Below, one piece after another: positions 1 to 6,716 of a DNA stretch of 64,000 bases (its first letter is position 1; each line of letters begins with the position of its first letter). The stretch comes from Sphingomonas aerolata (GTDB lineage Bacteria > Pseudomonadota > Alphaproteobacteria > Sphingomonadales > Sphingomonadaceae). The notes beneath the pieces are model-generated. The model was given only the letters and a program-made list of their open reading frames with translations, was not told the origin of the DNA and did no database searches. A program made the position numbers and the translations under genes. Location: NCBI RefSeq assembly GCF_003046295.1, contig NZ_PZZN01000001.1, positions 1,541,220-1,605,219 of the forward strand. Direction: 5' to 3'.

Positions 1-522
1 GCCGGCTATGCCGAGGGCGCGCAGAAGATCGTCGCGGCGCGCGACACGCTGAACGGCATCGCGACCGATTTCACCACGCAGGTCAATGCCATCCAGGCAC
101 AGGGGCGCGATCTCGACGGCAAGGCGGGCACGCCGTTGTTCAAGACCGGCGACACGCCGACCAGCATCACCGTCGCGCTGACCGATCCGCGCGGCATCGC
201 CGCGGCGGGCGCGACCGGCGGCGCGCGCGATGCGTCGAACCTGGCCGCGCTGCTCGCGACGCGCGACCCGACGACGGGCAGCGAACAGCGGCTGACCAAC
301 ATGATCACGAGCAACGCGGCGTCGCTGGAGCAGCGCAGGCTGGTCGGCGATGCGCAGGGTGCGATCCGCGACGGCGCGGTGAGCGCACGCGATTCGGGCA
401 GCGGTGTCGATCTCGACAGTGAGGCGGTCGACCTGCTCCGCTTCCAGCAGGCCTATCAGGCGTCGAGCCGCGTCATCCAGACCGCGCGCGACATCCTCCA
501 GACCATCCTCGAGATCCGGTAG
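1..522 (+). CDS. flgK: Flagellar hook-associated protein 1 (FlgK), C-terminal part
   Basis: Only the last 173 codons are here; the gene runs in from the left edge in frame 1 and ends with TAG at 520-522. FlgK is secreted through the flagellar export gate and, with FlgL, forms the junction between hook and filament. The identification rests on the end of the protein: an Asp-Leu-Leu-Arg-Phe-Gln-Gln-Ala-Tyr-Gln-Ala-Ser stretch followed by a helix ending Ile-Leu-Gln-Thr-Ile-Leu, the usual carboxyl-terminal coiled-coil helix of FlgK and FlgE-type rod and hook proteins. flgL follows after 5 nt, the normal order, which favours FlgK over the other axial proteins. Confidence 0.9.
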   Translation, partial: AGYAEGAQKIVAARDTLNGIATDFTTQVNAIQAQGRDLDGKAGTPLFKTGDTPTSITVALTDPRGIAAAGATGGARDASNLAALLATRDPTTGSEQRLTNMITSNAASLEQRRLVGDAQGAIRDGAVSARDSGSGVDLDSEAVDLLRFQQAYQASSRVIQTARDILQTILEIR

Positions 523-527
523 GCCTT

Positions 528-1421
528 ATGCAGATCGCGACCAGCCTGTTCTACGACCGCTCGGCCAAGGCGATGAATACGCTGTCGAAGCAGGCGGACG
601 CGTTGCAGACGCAGATCTCGTCCGGCATCAAATTCACCGCGCCCTCGTCCGACAGCGCCGCCTATCAGCGGCTGGCGGGGCTCGCGCGCGATGCGGTCGA
701 CGACAAGGCCTATGCCGCGAACCTGACGACCGCCGCATCGGTGCTGAAACAGTCGGACACCACGCTCAGCGCGATCACCGCGCAGTTGCAGCGCGTGTCC
801 GAACTCACGGTGCAGGCGCGCAACGGCACGCTGAGCGGCGATGCGCGCAAGGCGATCGGCGTCGAAATTGCGGGCATCGTCGATACGATCGCGAGTCTCG
901 CGAACGTGAAGGACCTGCGCGGCCAGCCGATCTTCGGCGGCGCGGACGGCGGGCCCGCGGCGGTGAAGCAGCCCGATGGCAGCTATGCGCTGGCCGCGAC
1001 CAGCGTCTCGCCGATCCCGGTCGGCGACGGCGCGAGCGTCCAGGCGAACGAATCGGCGTCGCGCGTGCTGCGCGCCGACGGCAAGGATACGCTGGCGGTA
1101 TTGAGCGCGATCGCGACCGCGCTCCAGGCCGAAAGCTACGATCCCGCCGCGCTCGATACCGCGCTCGACGATCTGTCGGCGGCGTCGGAACAGGTGTCGT
1201 CGATCCAGGCGTCGCTCGGCGCGCGCGCGTCGCGGGTCGATCTGGAAACCGCCCGGCTGAAGGACGTCGCGGTCGACCGCGAGGATACCCGTCAGTCGAT
1301 CGAGGGCACCGACATCACGACGGCGATCACCGAATTGCAGAAGACGATGACGATCCTGTCGGCGACTCAGGCGAGCTTCTCGAAGCTCAGCGCGCTGTCG
1401 CTGTTCGATTATCTTCGCTGA
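528..1421 (+). CDS. flgL: Flagellar hook-associated protein 3 (FlgL)
   Basis: A 297-residue protein of the flagellin/FlgL family, the second hook-filament junction protein. Its amino terminus (MQIATSLFYDRSAKAMNTLS) and carboxyl terminus (helix ending in FSKLSALSLFDYLR) are the conserved amphipathic helices that pack as a coiled coil in the filament core; the middle is variable. It is short, close to the usual FlgL length. It starts 5 nt after flgK and is presumably co-transcribed with it. Flagellin itself is not in the window, so FlgL rather than flagellin is inferred mainly from position next to flgK and from the start of the protein. Confidence 0.9.
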   Translation: MQIATSLFYDRSAKAMNTLSKQADALQTQISSGIKFTAPSSDSAAYQRLAGLARDAVDDKAYAANLTTAASVLKQSDTTLSAITAQLQRVSELTVQARNGTLSGDARKAIGVEIAGIVDTIASLANVKDLRGQPIFGGADGGPAAVKQPDGSYALAATSVSPIPVGDGASVQANESASRVLRADGKDTLAVLSAIATALQAESYDPAALDTALDDLSAASEQVSSIQASLGARASRVDLETARLKDVAVDREDTRQSIEGTDITTAITELQKTMTILSATQASFSKLSALSLFDYLR

Positions 1422-1448
1422 GCGCATTTATAGAGCGGATCGGGCGGG

Positions 1449-1461
1449 TCCGGTAACCGGA
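1449..1461. promoter_or_regulatory. Small palindrome in the flgL-motA gap
   Basis: TCCGGTAACCGGA is an inverted repeat with 6-bp arms around one base, and a related half (ATCCGGTTAATCCTCCGG) follows about 20 nt later. It lies in the 111-nt gap before motA, so it could be an operator or part of a short terminator. No clear sigma-28 or sigma-54 promoter elements were found. Function is unknown. Confidence 0.25.
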
Positions 1462-1532
1462 TGGCTACGAAATCCGGTTAATCCTCCGGTGACAGGGCCG
1501 GCATTCCGGGCTTTGGGGGAATTTCCAGCACC

Positions 1533-2396
1533 ATGTTTCCGATTATCGGCATCGTCGTTTTGCTCGTCATGGTGTTCGGCGGCTTCGCGTTCACCGGCGG
1601 CGCGCTCGGCCCCGTGCTCGAGGCGATCCCGCACGAGATGCTCATCATCGGCGGTGCCGCCGCCGGCGCGCTGATCATCGGCAATTCGGGCAAGGAGCTC
1701 AAAGGGCTCGGCGGCGGGCTGATGAAGGTGTTCAAGGGCCCGAAATACAAGAAGCAGGATTATCTCGACGTCATCTTCCTCGTCAGCAAGCTGATGAAGA
1801 TGCTGCGCGTCGACGGGCCGATCGCGCTCGAGCCGCATGTCGAGGATCCCAATTCCTCCGCGGTCTTCGCCGAATACCCCAAGCTGCTGAAGGACCATGC
1901 GCTGATCAACCTGATCGCCGACACGCTGCGCCTCGTCGTGGTGTCAAGCGGTACACTCGACGTGCACGCGGTCGAGGAGGTGATGGACCAGTCGATCAAG
2001 ACGCATCATCACGAGGAGGAAAGCGCGCACGGCACGCTGACCAGCCTCGCCGACGCGCTGCCCGCGCTCGGCATCGTCGCGGCAGTGCTCGGCGTGGTGA
2101 AGACGATGGGATCGATCGACAAGCCGCCGTCGGTGCTCGGCTCGATGATCGGGTCGGCGCTGGTTGGCACGTTCATGGGCGTGCTGCTGGCCTATGGCAT
2201 GGTCGCGCCGCTCGCGAACCGGCTGAAGCAGGTGCTCGACGCCGATGCCTCGATCTACGGCGTGGTGAAGCAGATCATCATCGCCTCGCTCCACGGTCAT
2301 CCGCAGCCGCTGGTGATCGAGGCGGCGCGCTCGGGGATCGCGCACCGCAACCAGCCGGGCTTCGCCGAAGTCTTTGACGGGCTGCGCGGGAAGTAG
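1533..2396 (+). CDS. motA: Flagellar motor stator protein MotA
   Basis: A 287-residue MotA of the long type. It forms the inner-membrane stator ring with MotB and couples ion flow to torque. Predicted membrane helices lie at about residues 3-23, 33-50, 172-192 and 203-223, with the large cytoplasmic loop between the second and third. The conserved proline in the third helix is visible at about 177 (ADALPALG). The family also covers PomA and LafT, so whether the ion is H+ or Na+ cannot be read here. motB starts 2 nt after the stop, indicating co-translation. The 111-nt gap to flgL leaves room for a separate promoter. Confidence 0.95.
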   Translation: MFPIIGIVVLLVMVFGGFAFTGGALGPVLEAIPHEMLIIGGAAAGALIIGNSGKELKGLGGGLMKVFKGPKYKKQDYLDVIFLVSKLMKMLRVDGPIALEPHVEDPNSSAVFAEYPKLLKDHALINLIADTLRLVVVSSGTLDVHAVEEVMDQSIKTHHHEEESAHGTLTSLADALPALGIVAAVLGVVKTMGSIDKPPSVLGSMIGSALVGTFMGVLLAYGMVAPLANRLKQVLDADASIYGVVKQIIIASLHGHPQPLVIEAARSGIAHRNQPGFAEVFDGLRGK

Positions 2397-2397
2397 G

Positions 2398-3300
2398 ATG
2401 GCACGCGCGCCGCACGGGGCGAACCAGCCGCCCAAGATCATCGTCAAGAAGGTCTATATCGAGGGCCATGGCGGCCATCATGGCGGTGCGTGGAAGGTCG
2501 CCTATGCCGATTTCGTGACTGCGATGATGGCGTTCTTCCTGCTGCTCTGGATCCTCGGCGCGACGACCGAGAAACAGCGCAAGGGCATTGCCGACTATTT
2601 CGCGCCGACGCTGATCGACACGCACACGCTGGGGATCGGCGGCGGTGCGCTGCTCGGTGGCGAATCGATCCTGTCGAAGAACAAGATCGGTCCGCAAGCG
2701 GGGCAGACCAGCCTGCCGCAGATCGCCATTCCGAACGCAGGGGCGGGCGGCGCGGACACCGGCACCGGGCCCAAGGGCAACAAGAAGGGGCTCGACGCGC
2801 TGAATGCGGAAGATCGCCGCAATTTCGACGCGATGCGCCGCAAGGTGCTCCGCCAGATCGAACAGTCGAAGAACCTGTCGCGTCTCGCGAGCCACATCCG
2901 CTTCGTGCCGACGCAGGACGGGATGCGCATCGACCTGATCGACGATGCCGATTATTCGATGTTCGCGCTGGGCACGACGGCGCTCGACGCCAGGGCAGGC
3001 GATCTGATCGGGATGATCGCGGGATCCATTGCAGGGTCGGCGAACCCGATCATGATCCGCGGGCACACCGACAGCGTGCCCTATGGCGATCCGCGCGCGA
3101 TGAACAACTGGATGCTCTCGTCGGGGCGCGCCGAGGCGACACGACGGCGGCTGCTCGCCGGCGGCACGCCCGAGGCGCGCTTCGAACGGATCGAGGGTGT
3201 CGCGGACCGCGAGCCGCTGATCGTCAAGAACCCGAGCGATCCGCGCAACCGGCGCGTCGCGATCACGCTGCTCTACCGTCGGGGTCGTTTCGGCAGCTAG
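2398..3300 (+). CDS. motB: Flagellar motor stator protein MotB
   Basis: A 300-residue stator subunit partnering MotA. After a short basic amino terminus there is one membrane helix at about residues 36-55 carrying the ion-carrying aspartate (Asp38 in AYADFVTAMMAFF). A periplasmic OmpA-like peptidoglycan-binding domain fills the carboxyl half, with GHTDSVPYG and a later NRRVAI motif typical of that fold. The ATG at 2398, one base after the motA TAG, was preferred over an upstream in-frame ATG at 2374 inside motA because the protein then begins at the conserved basic tail. It is the last gene of the flagellar block. Confidence 0.95.
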   Translation: MARAPHGANQPPKIIVKKVYIEGHGGHHGGAWKVAYADFVTAMMAFFLLLWILGATTEKQRKGIADYFAPTLIDTHTLGIGGGALLGGESILSKNKIGPQAGQTSLPQIAIPNAGAGGADTGTGPKGNKKGLDALNAEDRRNFDAMRRKVLRQIEQSKNLSRLASHIRFVPTQDGMRIDLIDDADYSMFALGTTALDARAGDLIGMIAGSIAGSANPIMIRGHTDSVPYGDPRAMNNWMLSSGRAEATRRRLLAGGTPEARFERIEGVADREPLIVKNPSDPRNRRVAITLLYRRGRFGS

Positions 3301-3379
3301 CCCGGCGCGACAACCCGGCCGGTGTCCGCCGGGGCGGTGAGGGGCGGCAACGGGGCGTGCGACCTGCCTAATGCGAAAA

Positions 3380-3405
3380 GGGGCCGGTGGCGAACCACCG
3401 GCCCC
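3380..3405 (-). terminator. Rho-independent terminator of mucR
   Basis: A perfect 11-bp GC-rich stem with a 4-nt loop (CGAA on the + strand). On the minus strand, the direction of mucR, the stem is followed by TTTTCGC, giving the U-run expected of an intrinsic terminator. It lies 33 nt past the mucR stop and 80 nt past the motB stop, so it may also stop motB readthrough less efficiently. Confidence 0.8.
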
Positions 3406-3437
3406 TGCAGGCGCTCAGATCGGTCGCCTTGCGTCGT

Positions 3438-3929
3438 CTATTCGGCGACAGCCTCGACCTTGCGCTTGCGCTGCGGCGCGGCAGCCGGGGCTTCGGTCTT
3501 GCGGGCGCCGGGCTTGCGACCGAGACCGATCTTCTTGGCCATGGCACGGCGGCTTTCCGAATAGGTCTCGGCGACCATTGGATAGTCCGGCTTCAGCCCG
3601 TAGCGTTCGCGATATTCGATCGGCGTCATGCCGTGCGTCGCCAGGTGACGGCGCAGTGTCTTGTACGGCTTGCCGTCGATCATCGAGATGATGTGATCTT
3701 TCGATGCCAGCGATTTCCGGACCGAGACTGCCGGGGTGTATTCGGCGACGGGCTCGACCACGGGCTCCTCCGTCGACGTGCCCAGCAATGCAGACACGGT
3801 GTCGTGCATCTTGCCGAGGAACGACGGAACCTCTTCCGCGGACGTGCGCGTATTGGGGTTTGTCAGCCACGCGATCGTCAGTTCGGTCGCCAATTCAACA
3901 GCGTTCAGCTCAATAATGTCTTCGGACAT
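3438..3929 (-). CDS. MucR/Ros family transcriptional regulator
   Basis: A 163-residue member of the Ros/MucR family, global repressors that bind AT-rich promoters and control exopolysaccharide, motility and cell-cycle genes in alphaproteobacteria. The DNA-binding block is intact (DGKPYKTLRRHLATHGMTP at about 85-103, then YRERYGLKPDYPMVA and KKIGLGRKPG). The zinc-finger cysteine of Ros is replaced by Ser82; Asp85, His95 and His99 remain. Zinc-free family members that still fold are known. The start is supported by GGAG 7 nt upstream. The upstream gap is rich in TA steps, consistent with autoregulation (inference). It sits tail to tail with the flagellar block, which may be coincidence or a motility link. 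Confidence 0.92.
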   Translation of the reverse strand: MSEDIIELNAVELATELTIAWLTNPNTRTSAEEVPSFLGKMHDTVSALLGTSTEEPVVEPVAEYTPAVSVRKSLASKDHIISMIDGKPYKTLRRHLATHGMTPIEYRERYGLKPDYPMVAETYSESRRAMAKKIGLGRKPGARKTEAPAAAPQRKRKVEAVAE

Positions 3930-4128
3930 GATATGCTCCAGTCTTTGATCGACGCCTACGCCTATAGAGCCCTATAATCAACATCCGATTTGAACCTATT
4001 ATGCCATTTGCTATTCATTTTCTTCCAAAAGCCGTGCGGCACGGTCTCAAGACGCAATTTCACCGGCGTGGATGCAGTCTCGAGGAAGATCGGGAAGTGG
4101 TCCGGGCAGACACTTACTATAGGGGATA
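3930..4128. promoter_or_regulatory. AT-rich mucR upstream region
   Basis: About 200 nt without a gene, clearly more AT-rich than the surroundings. Positions 3959-3977 hold CCTATAGAGCCCTATAATC, two similar CCTATA units, near where the mucR promoter should lie on the minus strand. Ros/MucR proteins recognise AT-rich DNA with TA steps, so this is a candidate self-binding region. Toward its right end a small ATG (4129) is preceded by AGGGGATA, a plausible ribosome binding site for the remnant described next. Confidence 0.4.
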
Positions 4129-4514
4129 ATGTCCGATATCTTCATTAACTATGATGCAGATCAGGGCTGATTGATCCGTGGAATGAATATGGGACCGATA
4201 CCATGGACCTGAATGCTACTGCGGAGGAAGGGCGGTTGACCCGAACCCGTCACTGTCTTTGACAGTCTTTCCGAAGTCTGGAGCGGCGTGTGGCTGAGGT
4301 CGGCCAGCTCAAGCCGGACGCGCGTGCCGCAGTGCATCGAACCCGGGCAGCAGGCCTGGCGCTGGAGCGCTGATCTGACGGGGGTGGACCGGGCTTCGGT
4401 TGCCGAGGTGGTCGGTAATTCGTGAGCTAAGATCTGATTGCTTGGGGCATTGCCGATCTGTCGCCCGACGGTCCGCCTAAGGCGCTGACCGTCGTCTCAC
4501 CCGCCTGGCGAGAT
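4129..4514 (+). pseudogene. Probable decayed TIR-domain gene
   Basis: No open gene is present, but pieces look like a broken TIR-domain protein. An ATG at 4129 with AGGGGATA before it starts MSDIFINYDADQ, the typical first strand of bacterial TIR proteins (compare xDIFISYxxxD), and then hits TGA at 4168. After two more stops the same frame reopens at about 4246-4425 and encodes VWSGVWLRS, RVPQCIEPGQQ and SADLTGVDR, in the order of the WS..W.RSE, LVPVLIEP and ADLTGW segments in the second half of TIR domains. A last block in another frame (about 4431-4514) reads DLIAWGIADLSPDG. The middle of the domain is missing. The tRNA-Leu 3' end adjoins it. This is by-eye similarity only. Confidence 0.4.
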
Positions 4515-4515
4515 A

Positions 4516-4602
4516 TGGTGCCCGGAAGAGGACTCGAACCTCCACGACCTTGCGATCGCCAGCACCTGAAGCTGGTGCGTCTACCAATTCCGCCATCCGG
4601 GC
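4516..4602 (-). tRNA. tRNA-Leu (anticodon CAG)
   Basis: An 87-nt class II tRNA on the minus strand with CCA encoded (TGG at 4516-4518). The acceptor arms GCCCGGA and TCCGGGC pair fully, the anticodon stem CCAGC/GCTGG encloses TTCAGGT giving anticodon CAG, and the T arm carries GTTCGAGTC. The long variable arm (CGATCGCAAGGTCG region) is expected of leucine tRNAs. It decodes CUG, a very common codon in this genome. Its 3' end faces the decayed region at 4129-4514. Confidence 0.96.
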
Positions 4603-4704
4603 ACGGGGTAGGAGGGCGCCTCTAGTGGAGGGTTGCGATGCTTGTCAACAACCCTCTTGCTGGGGCAAAGGGCGGGCAGGCATAAAGAATTGGACGGACG
4701 GGCG

Positions 4705-5682
4705 ATGAACGACAGACTGGTGACGCTGATCGGAGGCGGAGGTTTCGTCGGCCGCTATGTCGCGCAGGCGCTGCTGGCGTCGGGTGCGCGGGTCCGGATC
4801 GCACAGCGCGATCCGCGACAGGCGTTTTTTCTCAAGCCGCTCGGCGGGCTCGGGCAGACGCAATTCGTCGGCGCCGACGTGACCAAGCCCGCGACGATCG
4901 CACAGGCGGTGCAGGGTGCGGACATCGTCGTGAACCTGGTCGGGGTGCTGGCGGGTGATTTCCACGGCGTCCAGACGCTCGGCGCGCGGACCGTGGCGGA
5001 GGCCGCCGCCAAGGCGGGGGTCGGCGCGCTGATCCATGTCTCGGCGATCGGTGCGGACGCCGCATCGGAGTCGGCCTATGGCAAGTCGAAGGGCGAGGGC
5101 GAGGCGGCGGTCCGCGCGGCCTTCCCCAACGCGACGATCCTGCGGCCGTCGATCATCTTCGGGCAGGAGGATCAGTTCGTGAACCGCTTCGCCGGGATGA
5201 TCGCCAAGGCGCCGGTCGTGCCCGTGCTGCGCGCCGGTGCCAAGTTTCAGCCCGTGTTCGTCGGCAATGTCGCGGACGCGATCGTCGCCGCGGCCGCGGC
5301 TCCCGAGACGTTCGGCGGCAAGACGCTGGAGATTGGCGGACCGGACGTCATCACCATGGGCAACCTGATCCGCTGGATCGCCGCCGCGATCGGCCGCGAA
5401 CCGTCGATCGTCGAATTGCCTGATTTTGCCGGGGCACTGATCGCCAAGGCCGGGTTCCTGCCAGGCGCGCCGATCACCCAGGATCAGTGGCGGATGCTGC
5501 AGAGCGACAATATCGTCACCGGAGTCGACGGGTTGAAGGCGATGGGGATCGAGGCGACGCCGATGTCGACGGTCGCGCCGGGGTGGCTCGTCCGTTTTCG
5601 CAAGGCCGGGCGGTTTGGTCGCCGCGCCGAGACTCGTGTCGAGACTGGGGTGGACACGCATTCGGCGACCCACGTGGTCTGA
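4705..5682 (+). CDS. NDUFA9-like NAD(P)-binding reductase, complex I associated
   Basis: A 325-residue atypical short-chain dehydrogenase. The amino terminus LVTLIGGGGFVGRYVAQ is the nucleotide-binding Rossmann turn (GGGGFVG at 10-16); NLVGVL, SAIGA and YGKSKGEGE follow in the usual order, and the ILRPSIIFGQEDQFVNRF stretch is typical of the NDUFA9/39-kDa complex I subfamily. In mitochondria that subunit stabilises NADH dehydrogenase; in alphaproteobacteria the role is less clear. ATG 4705 was chosen because an upstream in-frame ATG at 4633 would add 24 poorly fitting residues, and GGACGG precedes 4705. uppP follows after 72 nt and may be co-transcribed. Confidence 0.85.
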   Translation: MNDRLVTLIGGGGFVGRYVAQALLASGARVRIAQRDPRQAFFLKPLGGLGQTQFVGADVTKPATIAQAVQGADIVVNLVGVLAGDFHGVQTLGARTVAEAAAKAGVGALIHVSAIGADAASESAYGKSKGEGEAAVRAAFPNATILRPSIIFGQEDQFVNRFAGMIAKAPVVPVLRAGAKFQPVFVGNVADAIVAAAAAPETFGGKTLEIGGPDVITMGNLIRWIAAAIGREPSIVELPDFAGALIAKAGFLPGAPITQDQWRMLQSDNIVTGVDGLKAMGIEATPMSTVAPGWLVRFRKAGRFGRRAETRVETGVDTHSATHVV

Positions 5683-5754
5683 TCCCGATGCGGGTCCAGC
5701 CGCCATCGACACTGATCGACCAGTCCTGATTCACCGCGCTGCGGGAGCTTTTGC

Positions 5755-6564
5755 GTGTCCGAACTTCTTACCGTCATCCTTCTCGGCATCGTCGAGGGGA
5801 TCACCGAATTCCTGCCGGTCTCGTCGACAGGCCATCTCATCCTCGCGACGCGGCTGCTCGGCTATGATGCGGGGCGCTGGGAGGTGTTCAACGTCGTCAT
5901 CCAGCTCGGCGCGATCCTTGCGATCGTGGTCCTGTACTGGCGGACCTTCTGGGCGGTGGGCATGGGCCTCATTCGCCGCGAGCCGAAATCCTGGCTGTTT
6001 CTGCGCAATCTGGTGGTCGCCTTCATCCCTGCCGCGGTGATCGGGCTGGCGCTGCACCATTATATCGAGGCGCTGCTCGGCAATGCCGAGGTGGTCGCGA
6101 TCGCGCTGGTCGTTGGCGGCTTCGCCATTCTGGCGGTCGAGCGGTTCGCACCGCGCAGCGACATCAGCGGTGTCGCGGACATCCCGCTGCGCACCGTCGT
6201 CGGGATCGGCCTGCTCCAGTGCCTCGCGATGATCCCTGGCGTCAGCCGCTCGGGCGCAACGATTCTCGGGGCGCTGGCACTCGGCGTCGAGCGGCGCACC
6301 GCCGCCGAGTTCAGCTTCTTCCTCGCCATCCCCACGATGCTGGGGGCGAGCGGGCTCGAACTGATGAAGAACCATGCGGCGCTGACCAGCGGCGAGGGTG
6401 TCGGCCTGCTGTCGATCGCGATCGGCGCGCTCGTTTCGTTCGTCGTCGCGTTGCTGGTGGTCAAATGGTTCGTCGGGATCGTCACAAAGCACGGGTTTGT
6501 GCCGTTTGCCTGGTATCGCATCGCCGCGGGCTCCGCCGCGCTCGTATGGCTTCTGTCGAAATAG
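5755..6564 (+). CDS. uppP: Undecaprenyl-diphosphatase (UppP/BacA)
   Basis: A 269-residue polytopic inner-membrane phosphatase that removes one phosphate from undecaprenyl diphosphate, recycling the lipid carrier for peptidoglycan and polysaccharide synthesis; it also gives bacitracin tolerance. Both family motifs are intact: the glutamate-rich VEGITEFLPVSSTGH near residues 13-27 and the second PGVSRSGATI with Ser and Arg near 160. The start is GTG at 5755 with GGGAGC about 8 nt upstream; translation begins right at the conserved SELLTVILLGIVEG. It follows the NDUFA9-like gene on the same strand. Confidence 0.96.
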   Translation: MSELLTVILLGIVEGITEFLPVSSTGHLILATRLLGYDAGRWEVFNVVIQLGAILAIVVLYWRTFWAVGMGLIRREPKSWLFLRNLVVAFIPAAVIGLALHHYIEALLGNAEVVAIALVVGGFAILAVERFAPRSDISGVADIPLRTVVGIGLLQCLAMIPGVSRSGATILGALALGVERRTAAEFSFFLAIPTMLGASGLELMKNHAALTSGEGVGLLSIAIGALVSFVVALLVVKWFVGIVTKHGFVPFAWYRIAAGSAALVWLLSK

Positions 6565-6678
6565 GTCCGGGTCGGGATATATTCTGTGAGATTTGTGAAT
6601 ATATTCGCCGTCCTGCCAAATTTGGCATAATTTATAGGTCAGTATAGCTGACTTAATGAGTGATTTTACCGTGACAAA
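6565..6678 (+). promoter_or_regulatory. AT-rich gltD promoter region with palindromes
   Basis: The gap between uppP and gltD is markedly AT-rich. It holds a perfect 14-bp palindrome TGCCAAATTTGGCA (6614-6627) and, 10 nt on, an inverted repeat GTCAG-TATAG-CTGAC (6638-6652). CATAAT at the right side of the first palindrome resembles a -10 box. These are good candidates for operators of a nitrogen or amino-acid responsive regulator acting on the GOGAT genes, but the sites do not clearly match the NtrC consensus and the regulator is not identified. Confidence 0.45.
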
Positions 6679-6711
6679 CCTCCGACGACGCAATAACGCG
6701 ATTGTCGGAGG
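6679..6711 (+). promoter_or_regulatory. Leader hairpin covering the gltD ribosome binding site
   Basis: CCTCCGAC at 6679-6686 is the exact reverse complement of GTCGGAGG at 6704-6711, with a 17-nt loop. The right arm contains GGAGG, the ribosome binding site placed 5 nt before the gltD ATG at 6717. Folding would hide it, so this could be a translational on/off element. There is no U-run, so it is not an intrinsic terminator. No known riboswitch class was recognised. Confidence 0.5.
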
Positions 6712-6716
6712 CATTC

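Noticed and set aside
3301..3379. Separate motB terminator
   Set aside because: GC-rich with weak imperfect stems but no convincing hairpin plus U-run on the + strand.
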